Below, one piece after another: positions 1 through 6,293 of a DNA stretch of 6,321 bases (positions are counted from its first letter, which is position 1; the number at the start of each line of letters is the position of its first letter). A program made the translations under genes and the position numbers. The notes beneath the pieces are model-generated. The model saw only the letters and a program-made list of their open reading frames with translations. It made no database searches and was not told the DNA's origin. The DNA is taken from NCBI GenBank assembly GCA_021817755.1, contig JAKAGC010000245.1:1-6321 (forward strand), written 5' to 3'. Source of the DNA: Acidobacteriota bacterium (GTDB lineage: Bacteria > Acidobacteriota > Aminicenantia > UBA2199).

Positions 1-1258
1 ATTAGAATCTCTTTTTTCTTTTTTACACGAAAGCTATATTATTTCCGGTAAGAAAGGAATTTCAATTCTTTTATACGGATTACCTATTATTACCCTCGCT
101 ATCGGCGTAAGTATGGCATTCGGAATACCTTTCCCAGCTTTCATGTTTTTTTTCCTTTGCCAGGTCGGAGTGAATAAGTACTTTGAAAAAAGAGTAAAAC
201 ATATCTATCGAATGACTACAAAAAGTTGCAAAATATTAAAAGCTTATTCCAAGATTATAGAATTGATCGAAATGCAGGAATTCAAAAGTACCCGTTTGCT
301 TGCATTGCAGAAACGCTTAATTGTGGAAGGTAAAACTGCTTCTGTATGTATTAGAAAGATATCCACTCTTCTGGAATGGTTTGATACCCGGAATGGGATG
401 TTTCATTTTTTATTTAATAATACGATTTTGCTCGATTTGCATTGTCTGTATAGAATAGAGAGATGGCGAAAAGAAGCAGGAAATTATGTCGGAGATTGGT
501 TTAATGTAATAGGGGAATTCGAATCGCTATCCAGCTTTGCCTGTTTAAAATTTAATAATCCGGAGTGGACAATGCCATTACTCGATGAGCAGGCATTTGT
601 ACTTGAGGCTGAAAAGCTCGGACATCCGCTGATTCCTTCCTCAGAAAGAATCGATAATGATATAAAAGCCGGAAGCGATGGAAAAGGATGCATGGTATTG
701 ATTACCGGTCCCAATATGGCAGGAAAGAGTACATTTTTGAGAACAATCGGGCTCAACATTGTTACCGCGCTCGCAGGTGCTCCGGTGTGTGCCCTTTCAT
801 TTCATATCTCCCATGTTGTGCTATACACCAGCATGCAAACCAGTGATTCCCTCGATAAACATCTTTCATTGTTTTATGCTGAACTTCAACGTTTAAAAAT
901 GATAATCGATGCGATCAATCGCCGGGAACCTGTGTTTTTTATTATTGACGAAATGTTGAAAGGAACAAACGCGCTCGATAGACAAAAAGGAGCTATTGCG
1001 CTATTGAGGCAATTAATGATGAACCGGGCCAATGGCATAACCGCAACTCATGATCTTGAATTAACAAAACTCGAACAGCCAGGCGAATGGGCAAACGCAG
1101 GTTTTCCGTTTCCCGATGGCGTTCAGGTGCTCAATTTCCATTTCGATGGGTTTGTTGAAGACGATAAATTACTCTTTGATTATAAACTTAAAAAAGGAAT
1201 TTGTGAAAGCTTTAATGCACTTGTTCTAATGAAGAAAATGGGAATTCATCTGCAATAA
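1..1258 (+). CDS. MutS-family ATPase with N-terminal membrane segments, 5'-truncated by window edge
   Basis: The frame is open from base 2 to the TAA at 1256-1258, giving 418 visible residues; the beginning of the gene is outside the window. The ATG at 113 falls inside a hydrophobic segment and is not a credible start. About residues 19-55 of the visible part form two hydrophobic stretches separated by a short turn, as in membrane-anchored MutS relatives. A helical core follows, then the MutS ATPase domain. This has Walker A GPNMAGKST (707-733), a SLFYAELQRLK segment corresponding to the MutS signature region, Walker B VFFIIDE (932-952), and an ATHD switch histidine (codon at 1049). The end, with KLKKGICESFNA, matches the usual close of the MutS ATPase domain; there is no Smr nuclease domain. 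All catalytic motifs look intact, so ATP hydrolysis is likely. Family members of this type have no firmly known role, and mismatch recognition should not be assumed because domain I cannot be seen. No canonical terminator follows. Confidence 0.88.
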   Translation, partial: LESLFSFLHESYIISGKKGISILLYGLPIITLAIGVSMAFGIPFPAFMFFFLCQVGVNKYFEKRVKHIYRMTTKSCKILKAYSKIIELIEMQEFKSTRLLALQKRLIVEGKTASVCIRKISTLLEWFDTRNGMFHFLFNNTILLDLHCLYRIERWRKEAGNYVGDWFNVIGEFESLSSFACLKFNNPEWTMPLLDEQAFVLEAEKLGHPLIPSSERIDNDIKAGSDGKGCMVLITGPNMAGKSTFLRTIGLNIVTALAGAPVCALSFHISHVVLYTSMQTSDSLDKHLSLFYAELQRLKMIIDAINRREPVFFIIDEMLKGTNALDRQKGAIALLRQLMMNRANGITATHDLELTKLEQPGEWANAGFPFPDGVQVLNFHFDGFVEDDKLLFDYKLKKGICESFNALVLMKKMGIHLQ

Positions 1259-1395
1259 ATTTATCAAAAATAACACTTTTTTGAATAAATATTATCATTG
1301 TATTAGTCTGTGTATTATTCCTTTATAGTAAGGTGTCTTTCAATATTTTTATCTTTCTTTTTTCCAAAAAAATTGAAGCGATAATGGTTTCCCTA

Positions 1396-1424
1396 TTGAC
1401 AAAAGCTCACAAATATACTAAAAA
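1396..1424 (+). promoter_or_regulatory. Candidate sigma-70-type promoter for ileS
   Basis: A perfect -35 hexamer TTGACA at 1396-1401 is followed, after 17 bases, by TAAAAA at 1419-1424 as a moderate -10. An A/T-tract-rich stretch at 1341-1374 lies just upstream and could act as an UP-like element. Transcription would begin near 1431 and leave a 5' leader of about 95 nt before ileS. A better-looking TATACT at 1414-1419 is only 12 bases from the -35, too close for a standard promoter. The same architecture (TTGACA, 17 bases, TAAAAT) occurs before the NusG-like gene in this window, which supports the reading. Confidence 0.5.
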
Positions 1425-1492
1425 TAAGACTTCACGTCATTTTTCCAACTCATCCTAAAGAGATGGGAAGATATACGATTATAAAATTATGC

Positions 1493-1518
1493 TATGCATT
1501 ATTTAAATGCATAAGAGG
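1493..1518 (+). promoter_or_regulatory. Leader hairpin abutting the ileS ribosome binding site
   Basis: TATGCATT (1493-1500) pairs exactly with AATGCATA (1506-1513) around a five-base loop ATTTA. The Shine-Dalgarno AGAGG (1514-1518) starts at the next base, eight bases before the ATG at 1527, and supports that start codon. The stem is AT-rich (6 of 8 pairs A-T), so it is likely to be only moderately stable. It could modulate ribosome access, or it may be a chance palindrome. A second weak stem lies upstream (CATC 1451-1454 with GATG 1462-1465, extended by TTCC/GGAA across a four-base bulge). No T-box consensus is present. Confidence 0.4.
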
Positions 1519-1526
1519 TAAAAAGA

Positions 1527-4500
1527 ATGAGCAAAATCGAATACAAGAAAGTCGATAACTGGTTCGATATCGTCGAGCTTGAGAAAAAAACTCTGGAATT
1601 CTGGGAAAATCATGACACATTTAAGAAATTAATCGATAAAAATAAAGACGGCCGAATTTGGTCGTTCCTCGATGGGCCTATTACGGCCAATAACCCGATG
1701 GGAGTTCACCATGCCTGGGGAAGAACTTTAAAAGATGTTTATCAAAGATACCATGCCATGAATGGCAAAAAGCTTCGCTATCAGAATGGCTACGATTGCC
1801 AGGGATTATGGGTCGAAGTCGAAGTTGAAAAAGAGTTAAATTTTAAAACGAAAAAAGATATTGAAAACTATGGTATTGATAAATTCGTTCAAAAATGTAA
1901 AGAACGTGTTAATAAGTATTCTCAGATTATTTCCGCTCAATCCAAACGGCTCGCTTTCTGGATGGACTGGGATAACAATTATTACACCATGTCCGATGAA
2001 AACAACTACACCATCTGGTCATTCTTAAAAAAAGCATATGATCGCGGTTATGTCTATAAAGGACTCGATGTTATGCCCTGGTGTCCCCGTTGTGGTACCG
2101 GAATATCTCAGCATGAAATGCAGGAAGGGTACAAAGAAACAAAACATCTTTCCGTAGTCGTTCAATTCCCCATCGATAATCGCGATAAAGAAGCACTTCT
2201 CGTATGGACCACCACTCCCTGGACGTTGACTTCCAATGTTGCCGTTGCTGTGAATCCAGAATCCACTTATGTACAGGTAAAACAAGGGGAATGGGTATTC
2301 TACCTGATTAAAGCACGCGCTGAAACCGTATTAAAAGAGAGAGGAAGTTATGAAATCCTCAGGGAATTAAAAGGAAAAGAATTAATTGAGTCCGGTTTAA
2401 CTTATAAAGGGCCTTATGATGAATTACCTGCCCAGGTCGAAGCCAAAAAATTTCATAAAGTGATTGCCTGGGATGAAGTCAGCGAATCCGATGGAACCGG
2501 TATTGTTCATATCGCTCCCGGATGCGGTGCCGAAGACTTTATGTTGGGAAAAGAAAATAAATTACCTGCAATTGCTCCCATAGATGATTCCGGTGTGTTT
2601 ATTGACGGATTTGATTGGATATCCGGTAAGAATGCGTCGGAAATCGGCGATGAAATCAAAATGGATTTGAAGAAAAAACAAATCCTCTATTCTTCAGAAA
2701 AATATACCCACTCCTATCCTCACTGTTGGAGATGCAATAAAGAACTTCTTTTCCGTCTTGTAGACGAATGGTATATCTCTATGGATCCCTGGAGAGATGA
2801 GATTAAGAATGTAGCCAAACAAATCAAGTGGATTCCTTCTTTCGGTCTTGATCTCGAGCTGGATTGGCTCAACAACATGAGAGATTGGATGATTTCAAAG
2901 AAGAGATATTGGGGCCTTGCTCTTCCTATCTGGGAGTGTCGCGATTGCAAAACCTTTACTGTAATCGGAAGCCGTGAGGAATTGAAAGAAAAAGCGGTTG
3001 AAGGTTGGGAAAAATTCGATGGCCACTCTCCTCATAAACCCTGGATCGATGAAGTAAAAATTGCCTGTCCCAAATGCGGAAAAGCCATTTCACGTATCCC
3101 CGATGTCGGTAATCCATGGTTAGATGCCGGAATAGTTCCTTATTCAACTGTTCATTATAATACCAATAGAGAATACTGGAAAGAGTGGATCCCTGCCGAT
3201 CTCGTACTTGAATGTTTCCCTGGTCAGTTCAGGAACTGGTTCTACAGCTTGCTTGCCATGAGTACCATGATGGAAAATATTCCTCCCTTTAAAACTCTTG
3301 TTGGGCATGCGCTTGTAAGGGATGAAAACGGCGAGGAAATGCATAAATCAAAAGGCAATGCCATCTGGTTCGATGACGCAGCCAATGAGATCGGCGTCGA
3401 TGTAATGCGTTGGATTTATTGCACTCATGAAATCGTATCCAATTTGAATTTCGGTTACAATTCCGCCCGGTTAATTCGCGGTAAATTTATTAATACATTG
3501 TGGAACAGTTATGCGTTTTTTGTAAATTATGCCCGTCTCATCGATTTCAAAGTATCCGGAAATCCTCCTGCATATGCTAAACGTCCCGATTTTGACCGGT
3601 GGATTTTGTCCAAACTCCAACAGCTTGTTTCCCGGTGCCGGAAATCTATCGAAGAATATGATGTTCGAAGTGCCGCACGTGGTATAGATGAATTTCTTGA
3701 AAATCTCAGTAACTGGTATATTCGGAACAACCGTAGACGTTTCTGGCGTTCCGCTCTCGACGAAGATACCATGTCTGCTTATGAAACCCTCTATGAAGTT
3801 CTGGAAACTGTTTTTAAACTTCTTGCCCCTATTATTCCTCTTCTCACCGAAGAAATGTACCGCAATATGGTGCTTCCTGCCAATCCGTCACAACCTGAAA
3901 GTATTCATTTAACTTCATATCCGGTTGAGAAAAAAGAGTTGATCGATGAGCAATTGGTTTCCGATATGGATACACTGATAAAAGTCACTGCTGCGGCACT
4001 CGCAGCCAGGGAAAAATCCAAAATTAAAATTCGTCAACCCCTTTCCAGCTTCATTTTCGCTCCTCATACAGATGCCGATATTCATGCTGTTAACCGCTTC
4101 TCCGAATTGCTTAAAACCGAACTCAATGTGAAAACTGTTGAAATTAAACCCTTGAAAACCAAATCCCCTGTTCAACTCATCGTTAAACCCAGTAAGAAAT
4201 TTCTCGGCCAGAAATATAAAAACAAAGCAAAAGATATCGCTGATAAACTTGAAGAACAAATCCCGGAAATTTCAGCCGAAGTACAAAAGAATCCTCAAGG
4301 ATTCCAATGGGAACTCACCCTCGAAGGAGAGCATTATATCCTGACCAAAGATGATTTTATGATTGAGGAAAAAGATCCTGAGAATCTCTCTGTCACTCCG
4401 TATTATGAAGGTTGGGTAGCCTTTGATACACTCCTGACCGAGGAGCTTATTACTGAAGGTTTAATGAGAGATTTCCTCAGACAAATGCAGGTCTTAAGAA

Positions 4501-4712
4501 AAGATATCGGCTTGGAAATTGAAGATAGAATTCATATTGCATATAAATCTGAATCTTCGCGTATTCGTGCAATGATGGAACAATATTCCGAATTTATCTG
4601 TTCCGAATTATTGTGCCTCAAATTGTATGAAAATACAGGTATCTCTTCTGAACATAAAATTCAACTTGGAAATGAAGAAATTTTCGTAGAAGTTGGAAAA
4701 GCGGGAGAATAA
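1527..4712 (+). CDS. ileS: Isoleucyl-tRNA synthetase, IleRS2 (eukaryote-like) type
   Basis: This cytoplasmic class I aminoacyl-tRNA synthetase attaches isoleucine to tRNA-Ile and edits mischarged valine. The 1061 residues match the long IleRS2 class (about 1045 in Thermus). The HIGH signature is GVHH at residues 59-62, with the first and third positions swapped; the KMSKS counterpart is EMHKS at 604-608. The CP1 editing domain shows WTTTPWTL (227-234) and GTGIVHIAPG (323-332) with Asp337 nearby. Paired cysteines at 186/189 with 400/403, and 471/474 with 514/517, suggest two zinc sites. The class I DVGNPWLDAG segment follows. An anticodon-binding helical domain spans roughly 655-830 and a C-terminal IleRS2-type domain about 850-1061. 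The start is supported by AGAGG eight bases upstream. The gene appears intact, has its own promoter and stands apart from the MutS-like gene. It converges on the NusG-like gene six bases beyond its stop. Whether the genome also has an IleRS1 cannot be seen. Confidence 0.97.
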   Translation: MSKIEYKKVDNWFDIVELEKKTLEFWENHDTFKKLIDKNKDGRIWSFLDGPITANNPMGVHHAWGRTLKDVYQRYHAMNGKKLRYQNGYDCQGLWVEVEVEKELNFKTKKDIENYGIDKFVQKCKERVNKYSQIISAQSKRLAFWMDWDNNYYTMSDENNYTIWSFLKKAYDRGYVYKGLDVMPWCPRCGTGISQHEMQEGYKETKHLSVVVQFPIDNRDKEALLVWTTTPWTLTSNVAVAVNPESTYVQVKQGEWVFYLIKARAETVLKERGSYEILRELKGKELIESGLTYKGPYDELPAQVEAKKFHKVIAWDEVSESDGTGIVHIAPGCGAEDFMLGKENKLPAIAPIDDSGVFIDGFDWISGKNASEIGDEIKMDLKKKQILYSSEKYTHSYPHCWRCNKELLFRLVDEWYISMDPWRDEIKNVAKQIKWIPSFGLDLELDWLNNMRDWMISKKRYWGLALPIWECRDCKTFTVIGSREELKEKAVEGWEKFDGHSPHKPWIDEVKIACPKCGKAISRIPDVGNPWLDAGIVPYSTVHYNTNREYWKEWIPADLVLECFPGQFRNWFYSLLAMSTMMENIPPFKTLVGHALVRDENGEEMHKSKGNAIWFDDAANEIGVDVMRWIYCTHEIVSNLNFGYNSARLIRGKFINTLWNSYAFFVNYARLIDFKVSGNPPAYAKRPDFDRWILSKLQQLVSRCRKSIEEYDVRSAARGIDEFLENLSNWYIRNNRRRFWRSALDEDTMSAYETLYEVLETVFKLLAPIIPLLTEEMYRNMVLPANPSQPESIHLTSYPVEKKELIDEQLVSDMDTLIKVTAAALAAREKSKIKIRQPLSSFIFAPHTDADIHAVNRFSELLKTELNVKTVEIKPLKTKSPVQLIVKPSKKFLGQKYKNKAKDIADKLEEQIPEISAEVQKNPQGFQWELTLEGEHYILTKDDFMIEEKDPENLSVTPYYEGWVAFDTLLTEELITEGLMRDFLRQMQVLRKDIGLEIEDRIHIAYKSESSRIRAMMEQYSEFICSELLCLKLYENTGISSEHKIQLGNEEIFVEVGKAGE

Positions 4713-4719
4713 ATCCCGT
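4701..4719. terminator. Short GC-rich hairpin at convergent gene ends, possible bidirectional terminator
   Basis: CGGGA (4702-4706) pairs with TCCCG (4714-4718), extended by a G-T wobble at 4701/4719, around a seven-base loop GAATAAA. The loop contains the ileS stop codon (4710-4712), and the right arm touches the stop of the NusG-like gene (4719-4721). The downstream T-tracts are poor: TTATTT on the plus strand and TTTT after one base on the minus strand. Its placement in a six-base gap between convergent genes favours a terminator or 3'-end-protecting role, but the short stem and weak T-runs make efficient intrinsic termination uncertain. Confidence 0.4.
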
Positions 4720-5240
4720 TATTTGCGGCGAAGGTATTTTTTCAGAACGATTAATTTACTGGAATAGCTGACGTTAGTTAACATAATAATTGCGCGTTCA
4801 TTATCCGGCAGCTCTTCGTAGAATACCCCTTCCCAGCCATCAAAGTCTCCTTCATCGATACAAATACGGTCGCCGCTTTTAAATTTATCATCCGATTTCT
4901 TCATAGACACGATTCCGTTATCTTCCCGGCTGCGTATATCGTCTATTTTTTTGCTGTTAATCGTCCACAAACATTCATTATTACCCAGTACGCTTTTAAC
5001 CCCACGCGTATACCGGATTTTGTGGTACATATCAACAACGGAAAATTGAGCGAATAAATAACCACTAAATAATGGAGATATGACTTCTACTTTTTCTTTG
5101 TTTTTTTTGATCTTTTTGAAATAAAGCGGCAGATATACATTCGCTCCCATCGATTTTAACGCTTGCTCCGCTAGAAACTCCTGTTTGGGCTTTGTACTGA
5201 TTATAAACCATGAAGACGTATCGATCTCAGTTTGACTCAT
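4719..5240 (-). CDS. NusG/RfaH-like transcription antitermination factor (specialised NusG paralog)
   Basis: The 173-residue protein has the two-domain NusG layout. The NGN domain spans about residues 10-105, opening with WFIISTKPKQE and containing PLFSGYLFAQF (56-66) and RGVKSVLG (80-87). A short charged linker is followed by a KOW domain at about 120-170, with KSGDRICIDEGDFDGWEG. NGN domains bind the RNA polymerase clamp to suppress pausing; the KOW domain contacts Rho, NusE/S10 or other partners. The PLF-GYLF motif and length fit the RfaH/UpxY/LoaP-type paralogs better than housekeeping NusG, which is usually flanked by secE and rplK, absent here. Such paralogs often precede polysaccharide or secondary-metabolite operons. 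Here the gene is followed only by the convergent ileS, so a target operon must lie elsewhere. The ATG at 5240 has no Shine-Dalgarno sequence and sits six bases after a -10 box, implying a leaderless mRNA. No alternative start exists before the conserved Trp11. Confidence 0.88.
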   Translation of the reverse strand: MSQTEIDTSSWFIISTKPKQEFLAEQALKSMGANVYLPLYFKKIKKNKEKVEVISPLFSGYLFAQFSVVDMYHKIRYTRGVKSVLGNNECLWTINSKKIDDIRSREDNGIVSMKKSDDKFKSGDRICIDEGDFDGWEGVFYEELPDNERAIIMLTNVSYSSKLIVLKKYLRRK

Positions 5241-5246
5241 GGGAGT

Positions 5247-5275
5247 ATTTTAACCGAATTTAGGAAAAATGTCAA
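5247..5275 (-). promoter_or_regulatory. Near-consensus promoter of the NusG-like gene, predicted leaderless
   Basis: On the minus strand a perfect -35 TTGACA (5275-5270) and a -10 TAAAAT (5252-5247) are separated by exactly 17 bases. The start codon A at 5240 lies seven bases downstream of the -10, where sigma-70 transcription normally begins. The five bases between the -10 and the predicted start, plus the base beside the ATG, read ACTCCC and offer no ribosome site. The promoter is separate from that of the upstream Spy-like pair, so the NusG-like gene can be expressed independently. Confidence 0.7.
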
Positions 5276-5285
5276 TTTTGACTTT
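5268..5285. repeat. Inverted repeat overlapping the -35 box of the NusG-like gene, possible operator
   Basis: GTCAA (5271-5275) and TTGAC (5278-5282) form a perfect 5-2-5 palindrome. Continuing outward, one mismatched pair is followed by two more matching A/T pairs, to 5268 and 5285. One arm is the core of the -35 hexamer, so a dimeric DNA-binding protein there would block polymerase. The repeat is short and AT-rich, so chance cannot be excluded. Confidence 0.25.
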
Positions 5286-5300
5286 CTAATATTTTCTGTC

Positions 5301-5321
5301 CAAACTCAATCAATGAGTTTG
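5301..5321 (-). terminator. Stem-loop at the 3' end of the Spy/CpxP-like pair
   Basis: CAAACTCA (5301-5308) pairs perfectly with TGAGTTTG (5314-5321), an eight-base stem with a five-base loop. The TGA stop of the secreted protein gene (5312-5310) lies in the loop. In the minus direction the stem is followed by GACAGAAAAT, with no T-tract, so this is not a standard intrinsic terminator. It may stabilise the transcript's 3' end, act with Rho, or allow partial read-through into the NusG-like gene. Confidence 0.35.
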
Positions 5322-5798
5322 TTTCAATATATTTAATTGTTTCTGTGAAAGTATCTCTCTAAGGTCCAATAAGTAATTGGCATAATGAATGAACATTTCG
5401 GTTTTCAAACTACTGATATCCCGGATAAAGGTTTCAACCGTTTTACGATCCGGTGGTTGTTTACTCGATTCAATACGCGATGCGAACTGCATCTCTTTTA
5501 TTTTTATTTCACCGCTGTTACGAATGGAATAGGATTCATGCTCCAACATCAAGTTTTCTATTTTTTCGATTTGCTCTTCGGAAAGCCTCAATTTATCTTT
5601 CTGGTCCAGGATATCTCGCCCATCGTGAAAATACATGTGCATTTCAGTAAGAATGTCTTTATCCGGTTCCGAAGATGTGGTTGTTTTCTCTTTATTTTTT
5701 TGTTCCGGATTTTCGGTTGCATTTGCATATGGTACAAGTAAAAGCATTGCCAGGATGAAAGCTACTAAAAATAAATATGAAAAAACCGGTTTATTCAT
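5310..5798 (-). CDS. Secreted Spy/CpxP-like (LTxxQ-type) periplasmic protein
   Basis: This 162-residue protein has a clear Sec signal peptide: Lys3, a hydrophobic core at about residues 5-22, and a probable cleavage after ANA (27/28). A Thr/Lys/Glu-rich low-complexity linker (about 28-48) leads to a helical domain. LSEEQ (72-76) and LSQKQ (150-154) begin and end this domain and resemble the LTxxQ repeats of the Spy/CpxP/ZraP superfamily. These are small periplasmic chaperones or metal-responsive sensors that form curved helical dimers. The MHMYFH segment (53-58) could bind metal, but this is inference. Similarity is at the level of length, layout and the two LSxxQ motifs; identity is weak, so the exact subfamily is uncertain. 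The start is fixed by AAGGAGG four bases upstream. It lies nine bases downstream of the membrane-anchored relative and is probably co-transcribed with it. Confidence 0.75.
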   Translation of the reverse strand: MNKPVFSYLFLVAFILAMLLLVPYANATENPEQKNKEKTTTSSEPDKDILTEMHMYFHDGRDILDQKDKLRLSEEQIEKIENLMLEHESYSIRNSGEIKIKEMQFASRIESSKQPPDRKTVETFIRDISSLKTEMFIHYANYLLDLREILSQKQLNILKQTH

Positions 5799-5802
5799 GT
5801 TT

Positions 5803-5810
5803 CCTCCTTA
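5803..5810 (-). promoter_or_regulatory. Ribosome binding site overlapping the upstream stop codon
   Basis: Read on the minus strand, TAAGGAGG contains both the TAA stop (5810-5808) of the membrane-anchored gene and a strong AAGGAGG Shine-Dalgarno (5809-5803), four bases before the ATG at 5798. Ribosomes finishing the first gene sit on the initiation site of the second, the arrangement expected for translational coupling. Confidence 0.8.
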
Positions 5811-6293
5811 TCTATCCGGGCGTTTCGTTTCTGTGGGACGGGTCCGTATAAAAAACCAGTATTTACTCAGCTTATAAAGAAAATTCAAACGCTGCTCCGG
5901 TTCAAGTAAAGTATTTACCTGTACCAAAGTGTTAATAAATAAAAGGTTCAAATCATTTTCCAATTTATTTAGTTGATTGGCTTTCGATTCAATATCGGAG
6001 GGGTCCATATCGCTTCCCATTGCTTCGATAATCGCAATTCGTTGATCGAGGATTTTCTGTTTGTATTCCATCAATTTCAATTCGAATTTTTTTATGATTT
6101 TTTTTATTTCGGTTTTTTGTTCCGGTTTTAACTGGAAATCTGTATCGACGATTACTTCCGGTCTCGGTTTGGGTGGTCTTCGAGTTTCACTTTCGTTATG
6201 CTTATCAAAGCGTTTATATATAAAATGACCCACGAATGCAAGGTTTAATGCAAGCGATATAACCAGGAGAATCTTAACCCACCGGTTAATCAT
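5808..6293 (-). CDS. Membrane-anchored Spy/CpxP-like periplasmic heavy-metal-sensor-type protein
   Basis: I place the start at ATG 6293 (161 residues), because GAGG (6303-6300) lies six bases upstream. A GTG at 6305 would add four residues but has no well-spaced ribosome site. Residues about 6-26 form one hydrophobic segment after a basic INRWVK start, with no good signal-peptidase site, so it is probably a signal anchor with the rest in the periplasm. A proline-rich basic stretch (RRPPKPRPE) leads to a helical domain with FQLKPEQK (53-60) and LLEPEQRLNFLYKL (129-142). These occupy the positions of the paired LTxxQ-like motifs in Spy/CpxP/CnrX-type proteins. The region between is strongly charged and likely helical hairpin. 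The C-terminal tail is basic (RTRPTETKRPDR). Family relatives sense metals or envelope damage, often beside ECF sigma/anti-sigma genes; any such neighbours would be right of the window. Function is inferred from family resemblance only. Confidence 0.72.
   Translation of the reverse strand: MINRWVKILLVISLALNLAFVGHFIYKRFDKHNESETRRPPKPRPEVIVDTDFQLKPEQKTEIKKIIKKFELKLMEYKQKILDQRIAIIEAMGSDMDPSDIESKANQLNKLENDLNLLFINTLVQVNTLLEPEQRLNFLYKLSKYWFFIRTRPTETKRPDR

Noticed and set aside
113..1258. ATG at 113 as the start of the MutS-like gene
   Set aside because: The same frame is open to the window edge and codes for a matching hydrophobic segment upstream; the ATG lies between or within membrane segments and has no ribosome site.
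1264..1284. TCAAAAA/TTTTTGA inverted repeat after the MutS-like gene as a terminator
   Set aside because: The stem is almost entirely A-T pairs with a seven-base loop and no following T-tract, so it is unlikely to terminate transcription.
1414..1419. TATACT as the -10 box of the ileS promoter
   Set aside because: It is only 12 bases from the TTGACA hexamer, outside the usual 15-19 range; it could serve only with a different, weaker -35.
1259..1526. T-box riboswitch upstream of ileS
   Set aside because: No antiterminator core, no AGGGTGG-type T-box sequence and no terminator with a T-run are visible; the leader from the predicted start is also too short.
2025..4259. Several antisense open frames inside ileS and a short plus-strand frame at 3688-3912
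   Set aside because: They lie wholly within a well-conserved synthetase gene, show no recognisable domains and have no ribosome sites; they are shadows of ileS.
5385..5877. Plus-strand open frames opposite the Spy/CpxP-like genes
   Set aside because: Their translations are Phe/Leu-rich antisense products of Lys/Glu-rich helices; the minus-strand genes have signal peptides, family motifs and proper ribosome sites.
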